Positions 56,095 through 64,000 of a stretch of 64,000 nt of DNA are shown one piece after another (position 1 is the first letter of the stretch; every line of letters starts with the position of its first letter). Where the stretch lies: contig NZ_JAALDK010000001.1 of assembly GCF_013366925.1 (NCBI RefSeq), positions 434,001 through 498,000 of the forward strand, read 5' to 3'. The notes beneath the pieces are model-generated. The model was not told the origin of the DNA and did not search any database. It worked only from the letters and a program-made list of their open reading frames with translations. Source of the stretch: Paraburkholderia youngii. GTDB lineage: Bacteria > Pseudomonadota > Gammaproteobacteria > Burkholderiales > Burkholderiaceae. The position numbers and the translations under genes were made by a program.

Positions 56095-57474
56095 TTAGCG
56101 GATCGCTTTCAACACCGCCTCGGCCGCGCGGCCGATTGCGAGCAGCGCGTCGTCGGCGTGCGGCGCGCCCGCCAGCATCAGTCCGACCGGCGCGTCGCCG
56201 CGCAGATGGCACGGCAGCGACAGCGCGCAGCTATCGAGGAAGTTGAACACGCTCGGGTTGCGCAGGATCAGCGCGTTAGTGTGGCCGAACGTGTCGTCGT
56301 CGTCGAGCAGGTCGGCGAGGCGCGGCGGCACGACCGGCACGGTGGGCGCGACGACCGCATCGAAACGCTGCCACAGCGTGCGCGCGGCTTCGTCGAGCAT
56401 CGCGGCGCGCTCGGCGAGCAGGTCCAGATAGTCGACCGCGGTGGCCGGCTGTCCTTTCATGATGCGCACGAGCACGCGCGGGTCGTACTGCTCGCGATGC
56501 TTGTCGAGCAGCGGGCGATGCCACGCATACGCCTCGATCGGCGAAAAGCCGAAGCGGTTGATTTCCGGCAGGCGGTCGAGCGGCGCAAAGCGCACCTCGC
56601 TGACGATCGCGCCGGCCGCCTCCAGGTGCTTGAGCGCGGTGTCGATCGCGCGCGCGACTTCGGGCTCGACGCCGTCGGTCACGAAGTTGGTCAGCACGCC
56701 GAGACGCACGCCTTCGAGCGGCCGCGCGGCCGGGATGCGCGGCTCGAGCCCGGCGAGCATCCGGTCGACCAGCGCGCAGCAGGCGACCGATACGCCGATC
56801 GGCCCGAACGAATCGAGCGTCGACGACAGCGGCACGCCGCCCTGTTTCGGGATGCGCGCGGCGGTCGGCTTGAAGCCGGTCAGCCCGCACAACGCGGCTG
56901 GAATGCGGATCGAGCCGCCGGTGTCGGTGGCGAGCGCGACCGCCGCCATGCCGTCGGCGACCGATGCCGCCGCGCCCGACGACGAGCCGCCCGAAACCCG
57001 CTCGTCGCCCTTCACGCCGCGCCGGTACGGCGACAACGGATGGCCGTAGTGCGGATTCAGGCCGAGCCCGGAAAACGCGAACTCGCTCATGTTGGTGCGC
57101 CCGACGATCACGGCGCCGGCCCGCTTCAGCCGCGCGACCGCGACCGCGTCGGCTTTCGCGGCTGGCGCATCGGCGAGCACGACGGAGCCCGCGCGGGTCG
57201 GCTGGCCTTCGATGTCGAACAGGTCCTTGACCGACACCGGAATCCCGGCGAGCGGCGACAGCACGGTGCCGGCCGCGCGCAGGCGGTCGTGCGCGTCGGC
57301 GGCGGCGCGCGCGGCATCGGCGTCGACGTGCATGAAGACGGCGGCGCCCTGGCCGGCGGGGTCGGCGATCCGGTCGAGCGCGGTTTCGACGAGCGCGCGG
57401 CTGGTGGTGCGGCCGGCGGCGAGATCGGCGGCAAGCTGGGCAAGCGGCGGGAACGGAGCGAAGTCAGTGGCCAT
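56095..57474 (-). CDS. Amidase-signature family amidase
   Basis: A 459-residue amidase-signature hydrolase. The Ser-cisSer-Lys triad residues lie in VSVKDLF (Lys, near 82), SGGSSSGAAAS and TDTGGSIRIPA. The closest recognised types are bacterial amidases related to GatA, acting on aliphatic or aryl amides; the substrate is not deducible. The start MATDFAPF is chosen over one 81 bp upstream, which leads with unrelated residues. It is divergent from the antiporter gene by about 210 bp. Confidence 0.85.
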   Translation of the reverse strand: MATDFAPFPPLAQLAADLAAGRTTSRALVETALDRIADPAGQGAAVFMHVDADAARAAADAHDRLRAAGTVLSPLAGIPVSVKDLFDIEGQPTRAGSVVLADAPAAKADAVAVARLKRAGAVIVGRTNMSEFAFSGLGLNPHYGHPLSPYRRGVKGDERVSGGSSSGAAASVADGMAAVALATDTGGSIRIPAALCGLTGFKPTAARIPKQGGVPLSSTLDSFGPIGVSVACCALVDRMLAGLEPRIPAARPLEGVRLGVLTNFVTDGVEPEVARAIDTALKHLEAAGAIVSEVRFAPLDRLPEINRFGFSPIEAYAWHRPLLDKHREQYDPRVLVRIMKGQPATAVDYLDLLAERAAMLDEAARTLWQRFDAVVAPTVPVVPPRLADLLDDDDTFGHTNALILRNPSVFNFLDSCALSLPCHLRGDAPVGLMLAGAPHADDALLAIGRAAEAVLKAIR

Positions 57475-57687
57475 GATGTCGGTAGAGATCCGGTTGAGCG
57501 CGGCTCGGGCGCATGAGCGGGGCGGTGTCGAGCCAACGGAAAGGTCCGTCCGCATTGTAGAGCAAGGTTTTGCGGCCGAGCGGCCTGCCAGGGCCGGCGC
57601 GGCGCGGCGCGCGAATTCGCCAAAAACATCGCCGGCCCGTTTGTTACACTGCGCCTTCCGAGATTACCGTTTGTAAGGAAAACGCTC

Positions 57688-59445
57688 ATGCACCATGGCA
57701 TTGGCTTCATCCAGGATCTGGCCGTCGTGATGGCGCTGGCGGGCGTCGTCACCGTGCTGTTCCATCGCCTGAAGCAGCCGGTGGTGCTCGGCTATATCGT
57801 GGCCGGCGTGATCATCGGACCGTACACGCCGCCGTTCCAGCTGATCCACGACGAACAGACGATTCAGACGCTCGGCGAGCTGGGCGTCGTGTTCCTGATG
57901 TTTTCGCTGGGCCTCGAATTCAGCCTGCGCAAGCTGTTCAAGGTCGGCGCGACGGCGATCGTCGCCGCGCTGTCCGAGATCGTGCTGATGCTGTGGATCG
58001 GCTACGCGATCGGCAATGCGTTCGGCTGGAGCCCGATGGATTCGCTGTTCCTCGGCGCGATCCTCGCGATCTCGTCGACCACGATCATCGTGAAGGCGCT
58101 GTCCGACCTCGGACTCAAACGCGAAAGCTTCGCGCAGCTCGTGTTCGGCATCCTGATCGTCGAAGACATTCTGGGCATCGCGATGCTCGTGCTGCTGACC
58201 GGCATCGCGCAGACCGGGCAGTTGTCGGCCGGGCTCGCGGCCGTCACGCTCGGCAAGCTGCTGCTGTTCATGACGGTGTCGCTGCTGGTCGGCGTGCTGC
58301 TCGTGCCGCGCGCGCTGAACTACGTCGCGCGCACCGGCAGCAACGAGATGATGCTCGTGTCCGTGCTCGGCTTCTGCTTCGGCTTCTGTCTGCTGGTCGT
58401 CAAGCTCGATTACAGCATCGCGCTCGGCGCGTTTCTGATCGGCGCGATCATGGCCGAGTCGCGCCATCTGCATCGGATCGAGCATCTGATCGCGCCGCTG
58501 CGCGACGCGTTTTCCGCGATCTTCTTCGTGACGATCGGACTGATGCTGAACCCGGCCGTGATACTCGACTACGGATGGCCGATCGCCGTGATCACGCTCG
58601 CGGTGATCGTCGGCAAGATCGTGTCGTGCGGGCTCGGCGCGTTTCTGTCGGGGCAGGACGGGCGCACGTCGATGCGCGTCGGCATGACCGTGTCGCAGAT
58701 CGGCGAGTTCTCGTTCATCATCGCGACGCTCGGTTTGACGTTGAAGGTGACGAGCGGGTTTCTGTATCCGATCGCGGTCGCCGTGTCGGCGTTGACCACG
58801 CTGACGACACCCTATCTGATCCGCGTCGCCGATCCGCTGACGCGCCGCATCGCGAATGCGATGCCCGCCACGTTATCCAACGCGTTCGGCATGTACGGGC
58901 AATGGCTGCGCAGTTTGGTCGCGGCGCGCGGCGAGCCGACGCTGATCAGCATGACGCGGCGCATCGTCGTGCAGATCGGTGTGAATCTCGCGCTCGTCGC
59001 GGCGATTTTCCTGGTCGTGTCATATAGCGCGCCGCATAGCGGCCGGCTGCTCGCGCACTGGCTCGACGAGGAGCCATTGCAACGCGTCGTGCAGTGGAGT
59101 GTCGCGCTGGTGGTGTCGCTGCCGTTCCTCGTGGCCGTGTATCGCAAGACCAAGTCGCTCGCGCTGCTGCTCGCCGAAGTCAGCGTGCTGCCGACCGCTG
59201 CCGGGCGCTTCACCAGCGCGCTGCGTCACGCGATCGCCGACCTCGTGCCGATCGTGTCGATGATCGGCGTGTTTCTGCTGGTGGCGGCGCTGTCGGGCAG
59301 CATCCTGCCGCCGACGGGCCTGCTCGTCGCAGTGCTCGCGTGCGCCGCGCTGCTGCTCACGCTCGTGTGGCGATGGTGCGTGAAGATTCACGCGTCGATG
59401 CAGATCGCGTTGCGGGAGACTTTCGACGAGCGGCCAGACCCTTGA
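57688..59445 (+). CDS. CPA2-family cation/proton antiporter (KefB/YbaL-like)
   Basis: A 585-residue membrane protein with about twelve spans and the exchanger-domain signature (GVVFLMFSLGLEFSLRKL, AISSTTIIVKAL, FVTIGLMLNP). The C-terminal TrkA-N nucleotide-binding domain found in KefB/KefC is absent; instead a second hydrophobic region follows near 430-570. It should exchange K+ or Na+ for H+. TTTGTAAGGAAAACGC precedes the ATG, giving a clear AAGGA site. Confidence 0.88.
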   Translation: MHHGIGFIQDLAVVMALAGVVTVLFHRLKQPVVLGYIVAGVIIGPYTPPFQLIHDEQTIQTLGELGVVFLMFSLGLEFSLRKLFKVGATAIVAALSEIVLMLWIGYAIGNAFGWSPMDSLFLGAILAISSTTIIVKALSDLGLKRESFAQLVFGILIVEDILGIAMLVLLTGIAQTGQLSAGLAAVTLGKLLLFMTVSLLVGVLLVPRALNYVARTGSNEMMLVSVLGFCFGFCLLVVKLDYSIALGAFLIGAIMAESRHLHRIEHLIAPLRDAFSAIFFVTIGLMLNPAVILDYGWPIAVITLAVIVGKIVSCGLGAFLSGQDGRTSMRVGMTVSQIGEFSFIIATLGLTLKVTSGFLYPIAVAVSALTTLTTPYLIRVADPLTRRIANAMPATLSNAFGMYGQWLRSLVAARGEPTLISMTRRIVVQIGVNLALVAAIFLVVSYSAPHSGRLLAHWLDEEPLQRVVQWSVALVVSLPFLVAVYRKTKSLALLLAEVSVLPTAAGRFTSALRHAIADLVPIVSMIGVFLLVAALSGSILPPTGLLVAVLACAALLLTLVWRWCVKIHASMQIALRETFDERPDP

Positions 59446-59572
59446 TTCAGAGGGTTTGTGTAAAGCTTCGCAACAATGTGAGTAATTGTTTGCGGGTTTG
59501 CCGGGCCTGCTGCACTGACGGATAATCAGGGCATATTCATTCGTTCGCGCGGAAGGCGCCCGTCCGACAGTC

Positions 59573-61024
59573 ATGAGCGACAAACCCGAAAACGCCGGCA
59601 CGACCGGCAGCCCACCGCCGAGCTCGCCCGCGCCGAGCGGCACGCCGGCCGCACCGGCGCCCTCGCTTCCTCCGTCGCATGAAGATGCCACCCAGTCGGC
59701 CGCCAAAGACACGAGCCCGGCCACCGAGGAGGCGACCGCGCGATCGTCGACCGACGATCCGATCAGCGCATCGTCAGTCACTCGCGAAGATCCGCGCGCG
59801 GCGCGGTTGCGCGACGCGGTGGAGGCACGCAGCGCCGCCGCCGAATCGACCGCGCGCCAGGAAGCCGCGGTGCACGAGCGCGAAGCGCGGCGCGCCGGTA
59901 CGCGCCCCGGCGGCGCGACCACGGTGAAACCCGAGCCAGCCGTCAAACCGACGGCGGCCGCCGGCCAGCCTCTAGTGGGTGGCGGCCTCAGCGCCGCGGA
60001 CGTCGCCACCGACGGCGAGATCGCCACCGAGGAAACCGCCGCGCGCGCGGCGCGCGCGCCCGGCTCGCCGCCGCCCGGATTCGGCGCGGCACCCGATTTC
60101 AGCGCCACCAATCCGCCTCCGCCCAACGCGCTTCCGCCGTCGCCGCCGCGTTATCTGAAGCAGAGCGATTCGGCGTGGAGCGTGTTCGGCCGTATCGTCG
60201 CGGCGCGCGCGCGGCAGCTGTTCGACCGCGCGGGACAGCGGATCACGCAGCGCACGCTGCGCATCGGCGTGTCGGCGCGCATCTTCCACCCGGAACCGGG
60301 CGCGAAGGGCTTGCGCGGCAAGACGCTGCAGTATCTGGAAGAGTCGATCGCGCACTGGGTGATGTCGCGCGACGTGCTGGTATTCATGATCCCGACCGTC
60401 GGTCATCAGGGCATGCTGCACCCGAGCAACATCCGTTTGCGCGACTATGCGAAGCATCTCGACGGCCTGCTGCTGCAAGGCGGCGCCGACGTGTCGCCGC
60501 AGACCTACGCGGAAACGGCGAGCAGCCACGAATGGCCCGGTGACCGCGTGCGCGACATGTACGAGCTCGAACTGCTGCACGAGTTCGTCGAATCGGGCAA
60601 GCCGGTGCTCGGCGTGTGCCGCGGCTGCCAGCTGATCAACGTCGCGTTCGGCGGCACGCTGTATCAGGACATCGCGACCGATGTGCCTACCGCGAACGCC
60701 CACGTCAACGAGAACTACGATCAGCACCGGCACGGCGTGCATTTTCCCGATGGTTCGACGCTGCTGAACATGTTCCCCGGACGACGCGACGCGATCGTCA
60801 ACTCGATCCACCATCAGGCGGTGAAGACGCTGGGCCGCGATCTGAATATCGAGGCGGTGTCGGCGTCGGACGGCATCATCGAGGCCGTGCGCTATCGGCG
60901 GGCGCCGTTCGTGATGGGCGTGCAGTGGCATCCGGAGTTTCATCGCGCGGGCGGGCCGGAGCTACTCGATTGCACGCCGTTGCTCGATACGTTCCTGCGG
61001 GTCGCGCGGGAGACCCGGTTTTGA
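59573..61024 (+). CDS. Class I glutamine amidotransferase-like hydrolase with long disordered N-terminus
   Basis: A 483-residue protein. Residues 1-228 are Pro/Ala/Ser/Thr-rich and probably disordered. From about 229 comes a peptidase C26/GATase-like domain with the nucleophile C349 in GVCRGCQLINVAF and the catalytic His/Glu in VQWHPEFHR. This core resembles gamma-glutamyl-gamma-aminobutyrate hydrolases (PuuD), so a role in putrescine or gamma-glutamyl breakdown is possible; no puu genes are nearby. The N-terminal extension is unlike PuuD. Confidence 0.82.
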   Translation: MSDKPENAGTTGSPPPSSPAPSGTPAAPAPSLPPSHEDATQSAAKDTSPATEEATARSSTDDPISASSVTREDPRAARLRDAVEARSAAAESTARQEAAVHEREARRAGTRPGGATTVKPEPAVKPTAAAGQPLVGGGLSAADVATDGEIATEETAARAARAPGSPPPGFGAAPDFSATNPPPPNALPPSPPRYLKQSDSAWSVFGRIVAARARQLFDRAGQRITQRTLRIGVSARIFHPEPGAKGLRGKTLQYLEESIAHWVMSRDVLVFMIPTVGHQGMLHPSNIRLRDYAKHLDGLLLQGGADVSPQTYAETASSHEWPGDRVRDMYELELLHEFVESGKPVLGVCRGCQLINVAFGGTLYQDIATDVPTANAHVNENYDQHRHGVHFPDGSTLLNMFPGRRDAIVNSIHHQAVKTLGRDLNIEAVSASDGIIEAVRYRRAPFVMGVQWHPEFHRAGGPELLDCTPLLDTFLRVARETRF

Positions 61025-61101
61025 GCAGGGCGGGTTCGCGTCGGCCCGACGGGGCCGTCCCACCCATTTGACGCACTGCCACGCTATGTGGCTGGCGGCG
61101 A

Positions 61102-62073
61102 TCATTGCGCGAATTGTTCCGGGATTTCGGTGACGCGTCGCTGCGATATGTGATTCATCCACTCGGAGCTGTCCGCCGGCCGATCGTTCGACACGGTGGA
61201 GCGCGGCAGCGGCGCGGCGTCGCGTGAAGACATCATCGCGAAGGTCGTCACATCGGCGTATTCGTGATCGCCGACCCGGGTTCGAACGCGCGCTTCATGC
61301 GACGACTCGTTCGCGGCATGGCGATTTACCGAAAGCGGACGCGTTTGCGCGCGAAGCGCACGACTCGCAGGCGCGGAGTGAATCGCATCACGCGGCGTGC
61401 GCGGATTTCGCGTGGTGTTGCGCTGAGGCAAAGCCGCTATGGGCGCGGGTGCAGCGGCGGCCACGTCGACAGGTAATGGCGGAAGCACAGCGGCCGGTGT
61501 GACGGCCTCGGCAATCACCGGCGCATCGCGATGCGGCATCAAAGCCTGCGCCGACTTCAGCATCTCGGAGGCCATCTGCCGCGGCGCCAGAGGCTGATCG
61601 ACGATCCACCACACTAGCGCCGCGACGCAGCCGACTACCCCGGCACTCGCCGCGACCGTACGTCGATTCCAAACTGAGCGCCGTTGCGCGATTCGCGGCG
61701 AGCGGGCCTTGAGCGCGATACGCATTGGACCCTGAGGCACCTTCCGTTGCATGGCGGGACGCGTCACCGTCGCGGTATGCGCCGCTTCCGCGGCATGCTG
61801 CGTGGCGTCCGCGACCGGAGCCTCGGCCGGACGCTTCACGTCGCTCAGCGCGCCCTCGATCGACACCCACTGCCCATACGACAGCAACGGCTGATCCCTG
61901 ATGCAGACGGTGCGCAGCAGCGCGGCATACAGCGAATCGAATCCGGCTCGCCAGCACTGAGCGTCGGGCAGCAATGCCCAATCGCGGCCGAACCGTTCGG
62001 AAAGTTGATTGAGCGGACGGAGAGGGGGAAGGGCGAATGCGCCTTCGATCAAGGTGAGCGGCGTGCTGGTCAT
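61102..62073 (-). CDS. Hypothetical single-span membrane protein
   Basis: A 323-residue protein with a basic central part, one hydrophobic segment near 139-158 (VAASAGVVGCVAALVWWIV) and long polar, Ala/Pro-rich flanks. An N-terminal globular piece (LNQLSERFGRDWALLPDAQCWRAG) precedes it. GGAAG lies just before the ATG at 62073; an in-frame start 114 bp upstream is less likely. The type of polar tail and membrane span suggests an anchored envelope protein. No family recognised. Confidence 0.6.
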   Translation of the reverse strand: MTSTPLTLIEGAFALPPLRPLNQLSERFGRDWALLPDAQCWRAGFDSLYAALLRTVCIRDQPLLSYGQWVSIEGALSDVKRPAEAPVADATQHAAEAAHTATVTRPAMQRKVPQGPMRIALKARSPRIAQRRSVWNRRTVAASAGVVGCVAALVWWIVDQPLAPRQMASEMLKSAQALMPHRDAPVIAEAVTPAAVLPPLPVDVAAAAPAPIAALPQRNTTRNPRTPRDAIHSAPASRALRAQTRPLSVNRHAANESSHEARVRTRVGDHEYADVTTFAMMSSRDAAPLPRSTVSNDRPADSSEWMNHISQRRVTEIPEQFAQ

Positions 62074-62252
62074 CGGTTTCTTCCGGTGTCTCGTGACAGG
62101 ACGACCGGCGAGGCAGGGACGGAATCTGTAGGGGACCGATGAAGCCATCGGCGACAGAATATCGTGCCTCGAAACTACCTTGTCCACCCTTCGGATGACT
62201 CCGAAAACGGGGACATCACGGGTGTTCGCTTCGCGCAGCCCAACTGCGATCC

Positions 62253-62777
62253 TCAGGGCTTCAACCGGTACACGTAGCGCAGCGCGGTGATATCGACGCC
62301 GCCCATATGGTCGGGCTCCGCGCCGACCAACTGCCAGCCGTGCCGCTCGTAAAAGCCAATCGCCGCCGTATTGCCCTCGAGCACGTACAGATACAGCTGT
62401 GCCTCGCCTTGGGCGCGGGTCCAGTCAACGGCTGCGTGCATCAGTGTTTTACCGACGCCGATGCCCTGATAACCGGGCAGCGCATGCAGGTTGTCGAGCA
62501 GCACGCCCCATGCGGACTCGGGCTGTCGCTCGACACACACGAAGCCGATCGGCTCGCCGGCCAATTCGGCGATCAGCACGATGCGGCGCTCGCCGCCCGG
62601 CGCGCCGAGACGCGCTTCCCAATAGGCGGCGCGTTCGCGCGTGACTTCGCCGTCGAGGAACGCGTCGGGCAACAGACCGCGATAGGTCGCCTGCCAGCTG
62701 GCGCTGTGGATCGACGCGATCAGCGCGGCGTCCTCGAGCGTGGCGGGGCGCAGGGAGAGAGCAGGGGTGGTTTGCAT
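62253..62777 (-). CDS. GNAT-family N-acetyltransferase
   Basis: A 174-residue acetyltransferase. The acetyl-CoA motif is in GYQGIGVGKTLM near residue 105 and the family's N-terminal LRPATLEDAALIASIHSASW is intact, ending with NTAAIGFYERHGWQLVG. Substrate unknown. I start at the ATG at 62777; a TTG four codons upstream is possible. Neighbouring genes give no clue to its target. Confidence 0.85.
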   Translation of the reverse strand: MQTTPALSLRPATLEDAALIASIHSASWQATYRGLLPDAFLDGEVTRERAAYWEARLGAPGGERRIVLIAELAGEPIGFVCVERQPESAWGVLLDNLHALPGYQGIGVGKTLMHAAVDWTRAQGEAQLYLYVLEGNTAAIGFYERHGWQLVGAEPDHMGGVDITALRYVYRLKP

Positions 62778-62789
62778 CGGAGTAATCAA

Positions 62790-63103
62790 CTGAATGGCTT
62801 GCGCGGGCAGTCTACCGCCGCCCGCAGGTGTCGCGCGTAAGCAAACTGTATGCGTTTCGCGGCGACCTTATCAGCAGTAACATTACGTGGCATCGGCCCC
62901 GCATCAAGCTCAGCGTTTACCCTGATCCTGGATGAACGCCGTGGACAGCAGGATGCGGCGTCCCCGGGCGCGCTTCCCTAATCGATAACCGCGTGTCCGC
63001 CTGTGTGATCCGCTTGCCAATCGCGGTGGATCGTTCCAACTGCCCGCTCGTCACCGTCCGCGTCGATCCGTCCGACTGGGCGGCGGGCCTCTCCGAGAGT
63101 GTC
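62790..63103. other. Intergenic region before the symporter gene
   Basis: About 310 bp between divergent genes, without a gene or clear hairpin; it should hold both promoters. Confidence 0.4.
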
Positions 63104-64000
63104 ATGTCTACCGCGACCCACGCCGCTTCCAATACCAAAGAATCCAAGGTCAAGACAGTGTTCCGCGTCGTCAGCGGCAACTTTCTTGAGATGTACGACT
63201 TCATGGTCTACGGCTATTACGCTTCCGCGATCGCCAAGACCTATTTCCCGAGCGGCAGCGATTTCGCGTCGCTGATGCTGTCGCTGTCCGTGTTCGGCGC
63301 GGGGTTCCTGATGCGTCCGCTCGGTGCGATCGTGCTCGGCGCCTACATCGACCATCACGGCCGTCGCAAAGGCCTGATCCTCACGCTGAGCCTGATGGCG
63401 CTCGGCACGCTGACGGTCGCGACGATACCGGGCTACGCGACCATCGGGCTCGTGGCGCCCGTGCTCGTGCTGCTCGGCCGGCTGCTGCAAGGTTTCTCGG
63501 CCGGCGCCGAGCTCGGCGGCGTGTCGGTGTATCTGTCGGAGATCGCGACGAAGGGCAACAAGGGCTTCTATTGCTCGTGGCAGTCGGGCAGCCAGCAGGT
63601 CGCGGTGGTATTCGCCGCGCTGATCGGCGTGGGGCTCAACAAGATTCTTCCCGCCGATCAGATGTTCGCGTGGGGCTGGCGCGTGCCGTTCCTGATCGGC
63701 TGTCTGATCGTGCCGTTCCTGTTCATCATCCGCCGCTCGCTGCAGGAGACCGAGGAGTTCACGGCTCGCAAGCATCGTCCGGGCATGGGCGAGATCCTGA
63801 AGTCGATGGCCGCGAACTATCCCGTAGTGCTGGGCGGCATGGGCATGGTCGTCATGACGACCGTGTCGTTTTACATGATCACGGCTTATACGCCGACCTT
63901 TGGCAAGGAGGTGCTGAAGCTGACGGCGATCGACGCGCTGGTCGTCACCGTCTGCGTCGGTATCTCGAACCTGATCTGGCTGCCGGTGTCGGGCGCGTTG
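63104..64000 (+). CDS. MHS-family citrate/proton symporter (5' part)
   Basis: The first 299 residues of a major-facilitator transporter; the gene runs off the right edge. It starts [14 protein letters not shown] after GAGAG. The metabolite:H+ symporter signatures are clear: [18 protein letters not shown] near 26, [11 protein letters not shown] near 85 and [19 protein letters not shown] near 125. It resembles CitA/CitH-type citrate symporters, so uptake of citrate or another tricarboxylate with protons is the likely job. Confidence 0.88.
   Translation, partial: MSTATHAASNTKESKVKTVFRVVSGNFLEMYDFMVYGYYASAIAKTYFPSGSDFASLMLSLSVFGAGFLMRPLGAIVLGAYIDHHGRRKGLILTLSLMALGTLTVATIPGYATIGLVAPVLVLLGRLLQGFSAGAELGGVSVYLSEIATKGNKGFYCSWQSGSQQVAVVFAALIGVGLNKILPADQMFAWGWRVPFLIGCLIVPFLFIIRRSLQETEEFTARKHRPGMGEILKSMAANYPVVLGGMGMVVMTTVSFYMITAYTPTFGKEVLKLTAIDALVVTVCVGISNLIWLPVSGAL

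Overview
The window looks like part of the main chromosome of a Burkholderia/Paraburkholderia-type betaproteobacterium. GC content is high throughout, and the order of housekeeping genes (hemW-rdgB-rph, then yicC-gmk-rpoZ-spoT, then greB) is typical of Burkholderiales. A Burkholderia-style trimeric porin and many GTG or overlapping starts agree with this. The assignment rests on gene content and protein resemblance only; no database search was run.

Layout. 0.4-9.6 kb carries riboflavin genes (ribE, ribD), hemL, an EVE-domain protein, a Bcr/CflA-type drug exporter, a RidA protein, a DUF4279 gene with what may be a toxin-tip remnant, tRNA-Ser, hemW and rdgB. 9.6-16.7 kb is core information and stress biology: rph facing yicC-gmk-rpoZ-spoT, two identical tRNA-Arg genes and greB. 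16.7-25 kb holds a major porin, a strong candidate small RNA, a cold-shock protein with a long leader, an exonuclease/GIY-YIG fusion, an exported chorismate mutase, several very small genes, tRNA-Thr, fbp and a HigBA toxin-antitoxin pair. 25-29.6 kb has pepN, a DUF4136 lipoprotein and a GDT1-family manganese exporter behind a yybP-ykoY manganese riboswitch.

30.0-47.5 kb is one tightly packed 17-gene operon for an aryl polyene (APE/xanthomonadin/flexirubin-like) pigment. It has a chain-length-factor-like ketosynthase, two acyl carrier proteins, three ketosynthases with Cys-His-His sites, a ketoreductase, dehydratases (one fused to an acyl-activating ligase), an MIO-type ammonia-lyase that probably makes the aryl starter, a thioesterase, acyltransferases, a glycosyltransferase-acyltransferase fusion, a LolA-like carrier, an MMPL exporter and a flavin-dependent halogenase-like enzyme. 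Together these would make the aryl starter, extend and reduce it on carrier protein, attach it to a lipid-like anchor and move it to the outer membrane. This operon is the most distinctive content of the window.

47.5-55.2 kb is a purine catabolism block on the minus strand (guanine deaminase, an adenine/adenosine deaminase, xdhC, xdhB, xdhA) able to take adenine and guanine to urate. 55.4-64 kb carries dsbB, an amidase, a CPA2 cation/proton antiporter, a class I glutamine amidotransferase-like hydrolase with a long disordered N-terminus, an unknown single-span membrane protein, a GNAT acetyltransferase and the start of an MHS-family citrate/proton symporter that runs off the right edge. No insertion sequence, prophage, CRISPR array or replication origin was seen.
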